The notes under the pieces: model-generated
What the model was told of the DNA's origin: nothing
What the model saw: the letters and a program-made list of their open reading frames with translations, nothing else
The model's database searches: none
Shown: positions 11,549 through 24,342 of the stretch, in pieces
Layout of the letters: the number at the start of each line of letters is the position of its first letter
How positions within the stretch are numbered: the first letter of the stretch is position 1
Translations under genes and position numbers: made by a program
From: Craspedostauros australis
Taxonomy: Eukaryota; Bacillariophyta; Bacillariophyceae; Mastogloiales; Achnanthaceae
Length of the DNA stretch: 64,000 nt
Direction of reading: 5' to 3'
Assembly (NCBI GenBank): GCA_026770025.1
Contig: JAMXDE010000048.1
Coordinates: forward strand, 248,001 to 312,000

Positions 11549-13515
11549 ATGGCCAGCCTGATGAACATCACCGCGACGAAGGCAGCCATCACCACGAAGA
11601 GCGCGACTTTCCAGATGGTCCTGCAGAGCAAGCAGCGGCGATTGCCGGCCCTGATCCGATCGAAGGCCACCGTCACCACTTCCAATGCAAATGCACCCAC
11701 CAACACTGCGACCGGAGCAGCCACGGGAACGGGGGCCACCCCAGCGCAAGCGCACGCCCAGGCTCAGACCCAAGGGCCGGGACAGGGGCAGTCCGCCATC
11801 AGCTCCACCATGTCGGGCGGTGCCAACCTCACCACCCAGCGTGGAAAGGCCACCATGTCCATGCCAGCATCCAACGCAGGGCTCACCATGACCAGCACAG
11901 CCGCCTCCTCGGCCTCGAGCAGCAGCAGCTCGGCCAAACCATCCATCGCTTCGCTGTGCGCCGCGGCAGCCGCAGGCATCGCCACGGTGGGCTTGGCCGC
12001 CACCGCCGTCGAGCAGCTCACCGCTTCGGACTGCCCGCGCTACTACCATGCCGCCGCATCGCCGCAGGACAACAGCGACATCCACAACAACCGCCAGCGG
12101 CAGCGATTCGACGCATCCACATTCGGGGGACGCTTCGCGCAGATGCTGCTGGCTTGCGATCCGCGGTTGCTGCTCAACACGCCGTCGCAGGTGCAGCGCG
12201 CGCAGGCCTTGCTCGATGATTGGCAGCTGCTTCGTGACGACCGATCGAGGGACCGCGAGCTATGGGAGGCCAAGCGCGTCGTGGAGGCCTCCGTGCATCC
12301 TGACACGGGATCCGTGATTCCTGCGCCGTTCCGCATGTCGGGTTACGTGCCCTTCAACGGACCGATCTGCGTTGCCATGGTGGCCTCCACCTCGACAGCG
12401 CCCATCCTCTTTTGGAGCTTCATCAATCAATCCCAGAACGCTCTGGTCAACTACTACGTGAGTTCCTCAACGACAGCAGCCTTGAGGTTGAGTTTGAGCC
12501 GTGGTTGAACCGAGGTTGCACGCGTCTGCTATGTTACAGCGAGCGCGTTCGCCTTTCCTGTCAACCTGCATGTCTGTGAGCTTGTGGCAAGGTGCTGATG
12601 CTGACGGTGATGCTGATGGTGATGTTTAAGTGTGGAGAAAGGAATGGGCACGGATGCCATGTGAACGCACAGAGGATCGGCACAGACGCTTGAAGATGGA
12701 CATTCCTTTCGTGTTGGTGTGATGACCCATATCGTACACTTCACTCTTGCCAATACCAACGAATACAACTCACATGTTCCCTTTCCATCTTCATCTCCAT
12801 CTGCCAACGATGCTCGTGTGACCACTTCGGTAACAACCACCCCATCTTCATTCCCCTCCCTGCACAGAATCGCAACGCCTCGGCTCCCATGTCCAACGAG
12901 ACCTTGCTGAAGAGCTACGGCGCGGCCGTCACGGCGGCCTTGTCCGTCGCATTCGGGTTGGCCACCGTCATCCAGAAACGATACCCCAAGGAGCAGGCCT
13001 CACGCCTTCTCAAGTGGGTGGCATTCCCATCGGCAGTCGTCGCATCCAGCCTCAACTGCTACATCGTGCGCAGCCCGGAAATCGATGCCGGCATCCCGCT
13101 GCTGGATCCGGTCACGCACGAACCGATCCAGGTCTACAACAACGCAACGGGTACCACCGAACCAGCCCTGTCACAGGAGGCCGCCCGACGAGGCGTCAAC
13201 TCGACCACCGTCTCCCGCGCCATCCTGCAGGCGCCCGTCTACTTCCTCCCGCCGCTCCTGGCTGGAAGCCTTCCGCTCCTCGCGCCCTACCTGCGACGCC
13301 GTCCTCAGTTCGTCGTGCCTGTCACCACCTACCTCCTGCTCGTCAGCTTCGGTATCGGCCTGCCAGCATCCGTCGCCTGCTTCCCGCAGATGGCATCGAT
13401 CGCAGCATCCGACGTCGAACCGCGCTACCAGCATCTCTCCAAGCAGTCCGTGCAGCCCGATGGCACCGTCGTGCACAGGCCGTCTGACTCGTACGTCTAC
13501 AACAAGGGGATGTAG
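11549..13515 (+). CDS. Sideroflexin-family mitochondrial amino-acid carrier
   Basis: Sideroflexins are inner-membrane carriers; the human SFXN1 imports serine for one-carbon metabolism. There are two exons, 11549-12457 and 12868-13515, joined in phase 0 with donor GTGAGT and acceptor CACAG. The product is 518 residues, against about 320 for typical members. The family region starts near residue 187 (FDASTFGGR). It includes HPDTG at 250-254, FRMSGYVPFN, the NQSQNALVNYY segment just before the intron and NRNAS just after it, so the intron splits the family's most conserved motif. Several hydrophobic segments follow. The extra N-terminus is rich in Ala, Ser, Thr and Gln; its first 45 residues are basic and hydroxylated like a mitochondrial presequence, and residues about 133-155 form an added hydrophobic segment. 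The transported substrate cannot be told from sequence. Confidence 0.93.
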
Positions 13516-14502
13516 AGTATGGGTTCTATGAAGCACGTGCTTGTCTTGTTTGTGCGGCGTATCAGAACAATTCTGGTACAGTGGCTATCATACTCGTACG
13601 TACAGTACAGGCAAGCAGAGTCCGGTATCGTGCAGCTTCGGTCATAAAACGGCATGAGAGAGGAGTGCGAAGGTGGGTTGGGTCGAGTTGGGTTGTGAAT
13701 GCATGAAGCACGCAACCAACTGATCGGCATGCGAGTACCAGCAGGTTTTGACAACAAGAATACAGTAGAGCAGCTAGTTTATGTCACACATGAAATCCTC
13801 GCTATAGCATTGCTCCTGTCTTGCAACAAGCGACGGATCCTTCAGTCATCATCGAACCCGCTTGGACAAGGAGTGCTCTGGAGAGACTCGGAGGCAGAGT
13901 TGCAGTCTGTGCTGATCATGCACACAAGTCCACGTACCATTCATTGCCATGTCATTGCGTGCATCAATCATCTTGCTCGACTTCCTTGCTCGAAATCGCT
14001 GACATCAATGTATCCACCTCCGCCTGCGTGAAGCCGAGACCTCCAGAAGCTCATCGTTCTGTCCCCCCACTGCGAATTGGTCGCCGATGGATGCCATGGT
14101 GCATTGTCGTACTTGGCGAAGTCATGGCCAAAGGGATCTGTGATCGTTGCTGTGGAAGTTCGGGTATTCGTTGATTCTTGCTACTCTTTTTCGGAGGCAT
14201 TTTCAACAAGAACAACCACTGTTCGCAATCGAGAACAGGCCAATGGCATGTCGTAACTCTCAACTTCGAGTCGATCAGATTGCCCTCTTTCGCCAACAAG
14301 GGCAACTCCTTCGGAGGTTGGAAGACGCAACGCAACCATGCAGCACCTGCGTCTACGACCTATGGCATGCAGGCACATTTCCAAAGGTGACGATCGTATT
14401 ATATTCAATGACACGATTGCTAAAGCTACTGTTACATCCACCTATCCCCAGTTCCCTGCCGTCCCTCACCAATCTCCCCTTTTCGGTGGCAATCTCTTCA
14501 CT
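13516..14502. other. Convergent intergenic region
   Basis: This stretch separates the 3' ends of the sideroflexin gene (+) and the cyclase-phosphodiesterase gene (-). No further gene is supported. It must contain both 3' untranslated regions and polyadenylation sites, but none can be placed with confidence. Confidence 0.5.
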
Positions 14503-17500
14503 CTACCGCGACGAGCCGGACTCCTCACCGATCTTGTTCTGGTTGTAGTTCTCCAGGTAGACCTCGACGATTGCCTTGCCCTTCTTCTCCCACTCGTTAC
14601 GGTTCGTCTTCGCGTAATTCAGATACTCGTCGGCGCCGACGCCAAACACCCCACAATCCTGCAGCTTCTTCGCGAGCGGGATGATGTAAAAGTCGAAGAA
14701 GTTCAGTTCCCCCTGGTACCAGCCTGTTGACGGATCCGTGAACACTTCACGGGCTTCGTCGCTGTCATCCTGCTGGTCGCCTTCAGCTGTTGCCCCCTCT
14801 TCTGCCTTTCGGCGCTCGGTGCGTCCCTCCCGGAAGGCCTGGTAGGACTCCCAGAAGAATCGTTCGTTCCATTTCTGCGCCGGTCGAAGGTGGTTGGGGA
14901 GGAAGCCGCATAATACCATACGTATGTACAAGAGAGAGAGAGAGAGACGTACGGTTTTATGAGATACGGTGCTTTCCACACAAAAAGGCAAAGGGCACGA
15001 TGATCAATGCTCTCGACATCCATGTTGTAAGCGTAGGTACGGTGCAATGCCGCACAGCACAGCATATCGCTTTTCTTCGCTCGTATCGTGTAAGTACTTA
15101 CCAGGTATACGTGCCAATGTTGCATGGTGTGAGCGACATCCGATGCCTGGATCAGATGCTCGATCACGATCGTCGCTTTGCGGTTCATGCTGTCCTTGGC
15201 CGTCGCATCATCCTCGACAGACGAGTCCCTCGTAGCGAAGGCACGTTCCCATCGATTGCGGCGCAACTGGCCAAGTTCCCTGTCCGCGATGTCTGTCGCC
15301 ATGACCGTGTTCACCACCAGCTGTCGGAAGCGCGAGAGCTCTGCCTGATTCGAGTAGATGCAAGCACGCAACGCCCTGTACTTTTGCTGCATCAGCATGT
15401 CCCATGCGATGTCGACGGAATGCTGTTCCGCGATGCTCTTGTTGCTGTACTTTTGCGCTTGGTCGGTGCCCTCGCGCACGAGCTGGGCGTTCGGCACGCC
15501 AGGATGATCGACGTCGTGGATCAAAGCCGAGAAGGCCACGGCGAACTGCGTCAAAGGCTCGGACGCAATGCCGTACGTGTAGTTGTGCAGCTTCATGCTC
15601 TTGCCTTGGTCCTTGCTTGGACCGATGCTGTCGGGCGTCACGACGCGGGACAGCAGCTTCGTAACTGATTGAGTCACATGGCTGATGGTGCAAGATGATA
15701 CGGAGCAGGAATCAAGAATCAGCGTAGCACAGCACAACAGAGATATGGCAGTACGATACAGGGCATGATGTAGAGCATTGTCGATGCATGAAACGCGACG
15801 GCAGGAGGAGGAAGCGATACGAGAGAAAGCAAGATGGAGTTAGTTTGACGAATGCGATGCATCGCGACAAGTCGAGGTGCGTTGGGGCGCCACAGCCACA
15901 CATGCACACGCACTTGTGCAATACGAGTAGGTGGACACGCAGTTCTTTGACGTACCTGGCATGATCAAACGAATGGAAGCAATTGCTGTTGTACATCTGC
16001 GAGATGCACGTGATGTAGTCATGAAGTTGTTCAATCGCGTCTGTCGGAAGCACAACGGTGCTGGGATCCACTTTGTAACCCGATGCCTTGTTCGGTAGAT
16101 CGATGATTTCTTGCACTTCATCCAGAACTGTGGCTCCGGTTGGCGTGGCCGCGAATTGCTGAGACTGTCTGTACAGCCGGACCTTGCCGCCTCTCATGGC
16201 GACAACCCTCTTGAGCAACATCTGGAGAACGTCCCGGTTCCAGTTCACCAAGCGTTCCCGCCTATCCACGTCTGCGTCGCTCGAATCCAGAACGAGCTCA
16301 GATGAGGCACCCGATGATCGGCTCACCGTTCTTGCCTGCTTGGCCGAAGTCTCGAGTCCGCTGCTGCCATGGTTCTGCTGCGATGGGCTTCGTGGGTGTT
16401 CTAGCGTCGCGAGCGATGCCGATGTGACGGACGCGGACGTGTTGGAACGGCTGTAGCAGAGCCAGTAGGTTTGGAGCTCTCCTTTTCCTTTGACCTGGGC
16501 CTTGGTCTCGCGAGGCTCGACCCAGAGATCTCTGCAGGAGCCTTCGACGATCAAGTCAGCAGTCTGCTGAGACACCTGGATGCGGTTGCGGATGCCGGTG
16601 CTCTCCATGCGTGCGGCTGTGTTCACCGTGTCACCGAAGAGCTGGAAACGGGACTTTTCACCACGCAGCACGCCAGCTGTAACTGACCCGGAATGGATGC
16701 CAATCCGCATGCACAGCTCGGCCGTGTCTGGTCCCAACGAGATCTCGAGTTCCTTGACAACGCTCGCCATCTTTGACAAGCAATCCCGTGCGAACCTTGC
16801 CATGACGATCGCATGGTTTGCCATGGGATCTGGCAAGCCTGTGGCAGCCACATAGCAATCGCCAATCGTCTGTAAGATTTATCAGCAGAGGGCAAACGGA
16901 GATGAATAGATGGGGGCGATGAAGGGCGTGTGAGAAACCTCCTACGAGTACAAGCGACAATAGTCCCCGCCCTCTGCCTTTTCATTGCAGCACAGCACAG
17001 CACAACAGACCCAGCAGACGAGGATGTGATTGGACTTACCTCGACCTTGAAGACACGGCGACGTCGTGCGATGCGATCGAAGGAGTTGTAAATGGCCTCC
17101 AACAGTGCGAACACCTGGGTTGGTTCGCGTGTCGAACTCCATGCCGTGAAGCCAGAGATGTCCGCAAAAAGGACGGAGGTGTTCAGGAAAAGATCCGCTA
17201 TCGGCAACGACGAGTCCACCTGCGATGGACGGTCGAGTGAGAACGGATCAAGCATCTCATTCGTCGTCTCGTGCTGACTGGCAAGACGGTCGCCTCCGAA
17301 GCCCATTTTGGTCTTTTCAGGCTTCGCTGAGCTCGTTGCGTAGTCATCCATCAACCGGTCGCGGACGTTGGAAGGGAAGAGCGAGGTGACGATGGCGTTG
17401 GAACGTTCGGCGCTCGTGAGCACCTTGTTCTGTCGCCTTTCGACGAGGCAATCATACAAGACGAACACCAACGTCGTGATGATGAAGATGGAGATGGCCC

Positions 17501-19280
17501 CGACGGTGAAAATGATTGGCGTGTCGTCAAAGTACTGATCTCTGAAGTCGTCTGTGGGGTAGAAATCGAGGGTGTGGAGACACTCCAATTCGTTGGAAAA
17601 TGGTGTGAAGGCGGTGCTCGATTTCAGATCTTCGAACTCCGTATCGTGCAAGTCCTCGGGACCCAAGTATTCCACGCTGGGTCCATCGATGAGGTAGCTT
17701 TGGGTTTGATTACAGTTGTTGTGAATCACAAGGAGGACGCCGCCCACGCTCGCCGTGAGCAAGTTCTTGAAGTAGTTGATCCACGGCAGCAACGAGATGA
17801 TGACCCCTGTAACGTCACCACCCTTGGCCGTCCTGAAGATGGGAGCAAGGAGGACACTTTCGGGAAGGGTATCATTTTCGTCGAGATTCCGGACCTGTGT
17901 CAGCACCGGCGCCTGCAACTCCAGCATTCGCGCGTAGGGCTTTGGGATAGTGGGCAATCCGAAACTATCGAAATTGGAAATCCGTTGATTCCCTTGAATG
18001 GGTGCCACCATCCGCAGTGGCAAGAAGTCAGATTGGCCCTCCCGCGGCTTCGTATCTGGGCGCGGAGGTGGGCGGAAGCTGCTGTAGATGAAGGGGACAA
18101 TGGGCGCAAGTGGAGCATCTCCCATATTCTGGAACTCCATGCCCTCTTGCCTCCAGCCCTGCTCTGCGACGGAAAAGTTGTTGTAGGCCTCGAGTTGATC
18201 TGGTTTCACCAGACACGCGTACCCCATGCTCTTCGCCCCTGTTTGTTTGATGAGCTTGTCGGTTTGGGCCTCGAACTGCGGCATGGTGACGAAGGGCCAT
18301 TGCGAACCGCTTCCACTGATGCATTAGATGGCGTTGATGGTGTAGAGTCGATAAATTGGTACAACATGTGCATCGGCCACAGGCAGGGTCAAGTGGTTCA
18401 ATAAAACAAAGCACATACAGGATACGTGAGTAGGTGAGGGAATGGACAAGTGATTGAGCGAAATTGAGGTGACCATGCGAGATGATGTTCGGGGATAGGA
18501 TGGCGCTACGAGTACATGCCGTTGTCCGCAATCGCGCGAATTCCTCCCAGAACAATTCCTCGCCACCGGTCACCATGCCCATCTTCGGAATAGTTCGTAC
18601 GGCATCGCAAACACATCCCGAAATTCCTGCAGAGGGGAGACTTACATGGCGTAGGAGGTGATCTGGAGTGCGAAAGCGTCGTAGGAATCGAAGATCTTGG
18701 CGGCGTTGATTTGATACACGCTGATGATCTGGGATGCAGTTTCACGGAACTGTTGTTTGAGTTGAAAGAGGTGGCGGACGTACGCATGCATGCATGGTGG
18801 TGGGCAGATGGATATCAATATGAGTATGTGTGTATGTATGTGGTTGATACGCAGAATGTGAGAGGCACGGAAGAGGCAAGAGCGCGAACGGCTTCAAGTG
18901 CGACGCTATCCATCAACGACGATGGCAGTGGCAAAAGCAGCAGTAGTCTTGGCAGCAGCAGCAGCAACATCATCTCGACTTACCCTCGTCCTGAACTCGT
19001 CGTCTTGCTGCTGGCGCGTGTACAGGTAGGTGGCCGCTGCGGCACCACCTGCCGCCAACAACAGAACGCATAGCACGAGCAACTTGGACCATGTGACTGC
19101 CTTCGTCTCGCGCGCTGCCAAAGGGGCCGGCGTAGACTTGCTGTCGCCGTTTGTGCCAAGCGTTGGGGCCGAGTTGATGCTCCCGCCCGAGCTTCCTGTC
19201 CAGCTCTCGCCCTGCGGCTGGCCGCTCTCGCTGACGCTGCCGCTGTGCGAGTCCATCTCCTCGAGGTCGCTCGACATCAT
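14503..19280 (-). CDS. Receptor-type nucleotide cyclase fused to class I cyclic-nucleotide phosphodiesterase
   Basis: The protein should both make and break a cyclic nucleotide at a membrane. Six exons join in frame: 19280-18984, 18749-18646, 18315-17040, 16869-15956, 15681-15102 and 14874-14503, with GTAAGT or GTACGT donors, giving 1180 residues. Order: cytoplasmic tail; membrane segment about 68-90; external sensor region about 95-395 with WPFVTMPQF; second membrane segment about 400-426; class III cyclase about 510-660; phosphodiesterase about 790-1110. Cyclase metal residues are seen at D519 (FADISGF) and D563 (IGDCY), and transition-state N642 and R646 are present. E559 (KVET) is the guanine-type residue, but the partner position is Q635 rather than Cys or Asp, so GTP or ATP use is uncertain. 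The phosphodiesterase keeps H858, H862 and HDVDH 919-923, with Ser859 in place of the usual Asn. The first two introns were chosen to restore the family's spacing and are the least certain part. Confidence 0.92.
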
Positions 19281-22200
19281 CTTGCTCTGCTCTCCGACGA
19301 TGTCCTTGGTGTTGCCTTGGGGTCTCGACGTTGGTTGGATCGAGCGTAGTGTTATGCAGGAATGTCCTGTCTTGCGTGGCGTTTCGTGGCGTTGATGTGG
19401 TGACCTGGCCTGTCCTTGAGTTGTTCGGGTGAGAGTGGTGATGGATGGATGGATGTATAGATGGTTGCTTGGTGGTCGTAGTCTTCTTGATGGTGCTGGT
19501 TTAGATGGACTTGTCTTTCGTTGCTCGAGCTGTTGGCGCGAGTATGTATTGGTAGGTCCGTGTGGTAAATTCGTGGTGGAGTGAAAAGTATGGAATGATT
19601 GTCACTCTTGTGTGCGGTGTAGCTCCCAAAGATGATTTATGAGGTTTGCCCTTGTGGGGTGCTGCCATTTCAGCACATGAAAGTGAATGTTTGTGTTGTT
19701 TCCACAGTCAAAGGCGGTTGTTGCATGTCGTCTCTTCTTCCATCCCTCCGTGCCCGGTCTCGACCGGTTGGGTTCGTGCTCGTCCTTTCGCGCACAACGA
19801 TCGCGGAACCGGTAGGGCGCGCATGCGCTTTGGTTCATGCACAGAGGACTTCCGTTCTCAATCTTGTCGATCAGCCCCTTGCGGGCTATGTCGTTTTCGG
19901 TCCTCGTGGACTCCTTCGCTGTGGACGAGTTGTTGTCTTGGTCCAGCCCTGCGCACGGCAACATGTGCCGCGTTACTGTGACGATTTCTGCCGCCGAAAC
20001 GCACGGATTCTTGGCCTCTCGTTCTCACATTGTGATCAGATTTCGAGATTAACCGCTGGGACTTTTTGGCACGCCTGTAACGGGTGTGGACGAACACCTC
20101 CACGAAAGCACCAACGGACTTGTGTCAATTCACGTACAATGCCGCCAATGACCGACACAGAGAAAACAACAATGCTGCTCGGGGGTTCTTTATGTCCTGT
20201 TGTTGCTTCCACGTACACGTTTCATGTTTATCAATTTAGTCGCCTATTCATCGACAACGAGATGCTGTGTTCCGATTGTTGATGCCTCAACATGGCATTG
20301 TGTCACGCTGTTCGTTGCTAAGTATGCACACAAACTTCAGCCGAACTTACACCGCACGCACACAAACTTCGCCAACAATTGCAAGAACAAGGACAAGAAC
20401 AAGAACAGGGTCACCTCATGCACACACGATCTTGTCAGCTGTCATCGAAGAACACGAAAGAATTTGGGGAGAACACTTAGACAGCGCCAAAGGGCTATGG
20501 TATTCCATCAAAACCTCTGAGAAAGTCGCGATCTTGGCGGTCTTGGTGGTACCAATTGTAACAAATTCCCAACACATTCATTTTCGCCCACATCCCTTCC
20601 GCAACCAAGGACTTTCCTCCTTGTGACTGTAAAGCCGCCAACGATACCCACGCCCACAGTTGACCATTTCCGCACGTAGACGTATCGCACACAGAAAAGT
20701 GATGATGGCATCAACGCGGGACAAGAGCAAACATCGTAATTTTCTTTCGCCTTTATCATCTGATACGGTGTGCTTCGTTGGGGCAGAAGCCGACAAGTAA
20801 GTTAGTTGATGGCTGTCACGCGATCGTCGCTCGGACATGTGGCCAACAGCGAAGACAAGGAGCGAGGGATCCTTGGTTCCCCTGATCCTCTCATGGAGTC
20901 AAATGGAAGTGAACATGGATGATTCTTGCCGTCATGGATGACGGTGACGGCGATGCCCTTGAATGACATTGGTCCCCCTCTCTCTCTATGTCACTCCGTC
21001 GAGCATGAACAGCGCTTCGCGACGAATGGGAAGGAACTCTTTTGTCTACTTGATTGCAACCGTTCGTCAAATCAACCATGATGATGAGGAAACGAAGGTC
21101 TCGTTGAGATTCGGTGGACATGGTAAACACAGGCGCCCTTGCCATTGTGTGCGGTACGACACCAAACTCACACTGATACGCACCAGTACCACACATGAAC
21201 GCTTTGGTACACATTCGCATCCCTGTGTCATCCTTCTCCTGTTCTGCTGGTTGCGGAGTAGTCGTGCGAATATGCGTGGTGGCGACGAACCTGCAATGCC
21301 AGATGTGCGCCATTGCTACACACATTCGCAGCTCCAGAGGCAAGGAGGACGACCTATTCATCGAACACAGAAACATAAACGCCGTCGTCCACGCAAGACG
21401 GCAGGTCGCGGGGAGACTTTGTCAACGTCCCCATCACTCCAGCTCAAGTGTCCCTTGCCACGCACGCAGATCCGCTGTGAGGTTGATTGGGCCGATGAAT
21501 GAACAGTTCCTCATGGCAACTTGGAGCCCGTCGCCTGTTGCCATCCTGTGTCCACGAGCGGGTGGGTGTCAGCACAAAGTACAATAGAGTAGTAGTACAT
21601 ATAACACTCTGATGATGTACAAACAACTGAAACAAGATGAGGAATACTCGAGCTCGTGCAATTGCAACACAAGTACGAGCTGCATGCTTGTTCGAGAATT
21701 GCCCTTGTGGTCATAGATGAGCGTGCTGGGGCGGTGGGTGGTCCTTCCCAGAGCGCCTGGCATTTGTATGAATGCGAGCCGTAGAAGTTGCAGCGGTGTG
21801 CATACATACAAGCTGCTCGGACTTGCACCCAGCTGTACGAGCACGACCAATGATGCGCTCATTTCACTTTGTGATCCCGGTACCCTCCTCGCTTTCTCAT
21901 TCTCCACATGTTCCTACCTTTCGCAGATTGTGTTATTAAGCGATAGGAACTTCACGGCTGCTACCATTCTGGCAGAGACGCTTCCGTAGGTCAATCACAC
22001 AAACATACAGTAGATCGTTCAACAACACTGAACAGTATGAGCACTTCGACAGGCGGCAACACCTTTTGTATCCACGACACGGGAAAGGGAAGGGGCGCGA
22101 GCTATTCTACTATGGAAACGGACGCATGTGCAGGCAAGTGCAGGCATGTGCAGGTATGTGAAGGCACGTGGACGTGGATGCAGCCAGTCAGAGATGCTCG

Positions 22201-23274
22201 CGTGTGGCACAGGGTACAGAGGGGTGATCCCCAGAAGCAGACATGGCCCGGGAGGTCTTAGGAGAGGAGATGGAAGTTGCCATTGATTGCACTTTGGGAA
22301 TGGTGAAGGTGCGAGCTCGAAGAGCAATCAAATCGGGTTGGCCGCAATGAATTCATTCGGCGACGAACTCCTTCGTGACATGGCAGAGAATGGTCGACAC
22401 CACACGACCACAGCATCGCATTATCGAGATCACAGAATCACTGTAATGTTGGCCCAAAGTCTCGCTCTTCCAAGGCCAATGATGCCTTCGATGTCGTGCC
22501 CGTACGAGCAAAAATATTTGATGGAACATCTGGATTCCGACTGGCATGTGAGCGTTGTTGGAGGGACATGGACAACGCGCACAAGAAGACTTGCAGACAA
22601 CAGGGTCATAGCGAGATGTTGGGAAGAGTACAATCGAAATGAAGTGTCTCGAGACCTTCCAGCTGTTGGATAGCGCCGACGACTATCATTGTAGAATACG
22701 TATGAGTATTTCTGCTCCATCCACTCCGCCTGGAAAGTGAAGCGCCCAATGCATCCGCAACTGAAGGGACACAAGAACATACAAACCTACCGAAGAGAAG
22801 GCAGCTAAGGAGCGATGCCGCCTTGTGTCTGTAATGTCGTTTGTGCTGACGACCTGAAGTCAATGTCTGATGAGGCTTGTGAAGAGCATCCGAAGGGACG
22901 GGCTGTTCCACAACGGTGTCCGGCTTCTCAATTTTGTATTTTGTTGTTGTCGATGTTTGGATTCTCTGTCCTACCTTTGACACAGACAGACATAGAGACA
23001 CAGACATCAACTGACAACGTTGCAGCTGACACAAACAGACAGACACACCAAGACTGAATCGATGCTCTCGGGCCCTTCGTCCCGCGCCATGATGGTTGGT
23101 GTTTGTGAATAGCTCGAACATGGTGTGTCCATCCCTACTTCCGCAGGTGCCGCTTGTATCTTTGATCCCAGAAGATCTCTAAACGCGATTGTGTAGGACA
23201 AAGCTGATTACTATTCCTGATTCCATCAGCTCATCGATGACAGAGTGCCGCAGATGTGGGCGCACGGCCACGCT
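19281..23274. other. Intergenic region without supported genes
   Basis: This is the upstream side of the minus-strand cyclase gene, so its promoter should lie just above 19280. Open frames such as 19632-20282 and 20963-21502 on the plus strand lack domains and look like chance frames. Short CAGACA/ACAGAC repeats occur at about 22980-23045. No RNA gene was recognised. Confidence 0.45.
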
Positions 23275-23787
23275 CTAAAATCTGCGCTTCAAGTTTCTTC
23301 CCTTCCTCCGCTCCAGGTCTCTTTCTTTGGCCTTGGCGTGGTAGCCTGTCAGCTCTTTCTTCTTTTTTGCTTGCCTTCGTACCATTTTTTGTTCCTGGGC
23401 ATCAGTCATATCATTGCGGGCGCTGCGATTGCCAACCTTCCTCTCTCCCTTGGATACCCTGTCTCCGTGCATCTTCTTCATCATTTTCTGCGTCATTTCT
23501 GACTTCTTCTCTGCTGATCGAATAGTTTGGGTGACGGATGCATGGAGTCTCTTCTCAAGGTCACTGCCGAGTGGGTGGCGGTGTGAGACGATCATCGCTT
23601 TTTGTCCGGGATCATGCTTGATACTCAGATGACCTTTAATTCCGAGCTTGTGTTGTATTGCCTTGATCGTCTCGCCACCTCGGCCGATGATGAGCCCTGT
23701 GTAGTCTCTCTTGCATGCAACTTTGACGACGGTGGGGGCACTTGGGGGAGCAGGGGCGACATTGCCTTCTGCCGTGGCCGATGCCAT
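23275..23787 (-). CDS. Small KH-domain RNA-binding protein
   Basis: The single-exon frame encodes 170 residues. After an Ala/Pro-rich start, residues about 20-92 form one KH domain. Its GxxG loop is GRGG at 35-38, within GLIIGRGGETIKAIQ, the signature by which KH domains clamp single-stranded RNA or DNA. The rest is a highly basic tail rich in Lys and Arg (KKSEMTQKMMKK, RRQAKKKKE, ending RRKGRNLKRRF) that could bind nucleic acid non-specifically or act as a nuclear or nucleolar signal. An in-frame TGA lies 17 codons upstream of the ATG, with no other ATG between, which supports this start unless an upstream exon exists. Its neighbour upstream is the GNAT-PhzF gene on the same strand. The exact KH subfamily was not recognised. 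Confidence 0.8.
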   Translation of the reverse strand: MASATAEGNVAPAPPSAPTVVKVACKRDYTGLIIGRGGETIKAIQHKLGIKGHLSIKHDPGQKAMIVSHRHPLGSDLEKRLHASVTQTIRSAEKKSEMTQKMMKKMHGDRVSKGERKVGNRSARNDMTDAQEQKMVRRQAKKKKELTGYHAKAKERDLERRKGRNLKRRF

Positions 23788-24342
23788 TGCTTCGAAGTTG
23801 TCTCGGCTTGCTGTTGACTTGGCGGAGGGCGATTCAGCTCATGGAACTGTGCTGCTTCCGAACATTAGTATCCTCGACCAAGTTGTGAACTTTGTGATCT
23901 GGTTGTTCCAGCCATGATGTGATGCGGTGCCGTCAGCAGGAGCAGGAACGGCAACAGTGACAGCATAGTCATGAGCGTGGACGTGACCCTCGGGAAACGC
24001 ACCGCCACTGCTACGATTCGAAGGGGTGCGAACGGTCTCCTGTACGTAGCAAAACCTACGGAGTAAAAAATACAAACCGTGCGATCTTTAGCGCCAGTAG
24101 GGATCGGGTATAGAGATCAAACAAGTCGAGTCTCCGCACAGTCAAGTCCGGAGCATGACTCCTCTGCGGCTTGGAGAGCCCACGTCTCCAGAGAGAGAGA
24201 GAAAGAGAGTACGTATTCTGACGACATTCGCCTCGCGCAGATGGATGCTCCCTCTTAGCTTTGTGCAAGACCAACGACGACACAAGATACTGCTCTATAC
24301 GTAAGATCCTGAACTCTGTCTTGCGTATGGCATGGACTAAAT
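23788..24342. other. Spacer between the PhzF and KH genes
   Basis: A 555-base gap lies between two minus-strand genes. It should hold the 3' end of the PhzF-fusion transcript and the promoter and leader of the KH gene. A short GA tract lies at about 24190-24208. Nothing else is supported. Confidence 0.5.

Noticed and set aside
14790-15668. Plus-strand open frame of 292 codons
   Set aside because: It overlaps phosphodiesterase exons on the other strand, runs across an intron, and has an Arg/Val/His-rich composition without any domain.
17574-18404. Plus-strand open frame of 276 codons
   Set aside because: It is antisense to the sensor region of the cyclase gene, whose reading frame has membrane segments and family motifs.
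18506-18787. Frame continuing the cyclase second exon as CKSPLCRNFGMCLRC
   Set aside because: This reads through a GTAAGT donor at 18645. Splicing 18646 to 18315 instead restores the family's WPFVT-containing continuation in frame.
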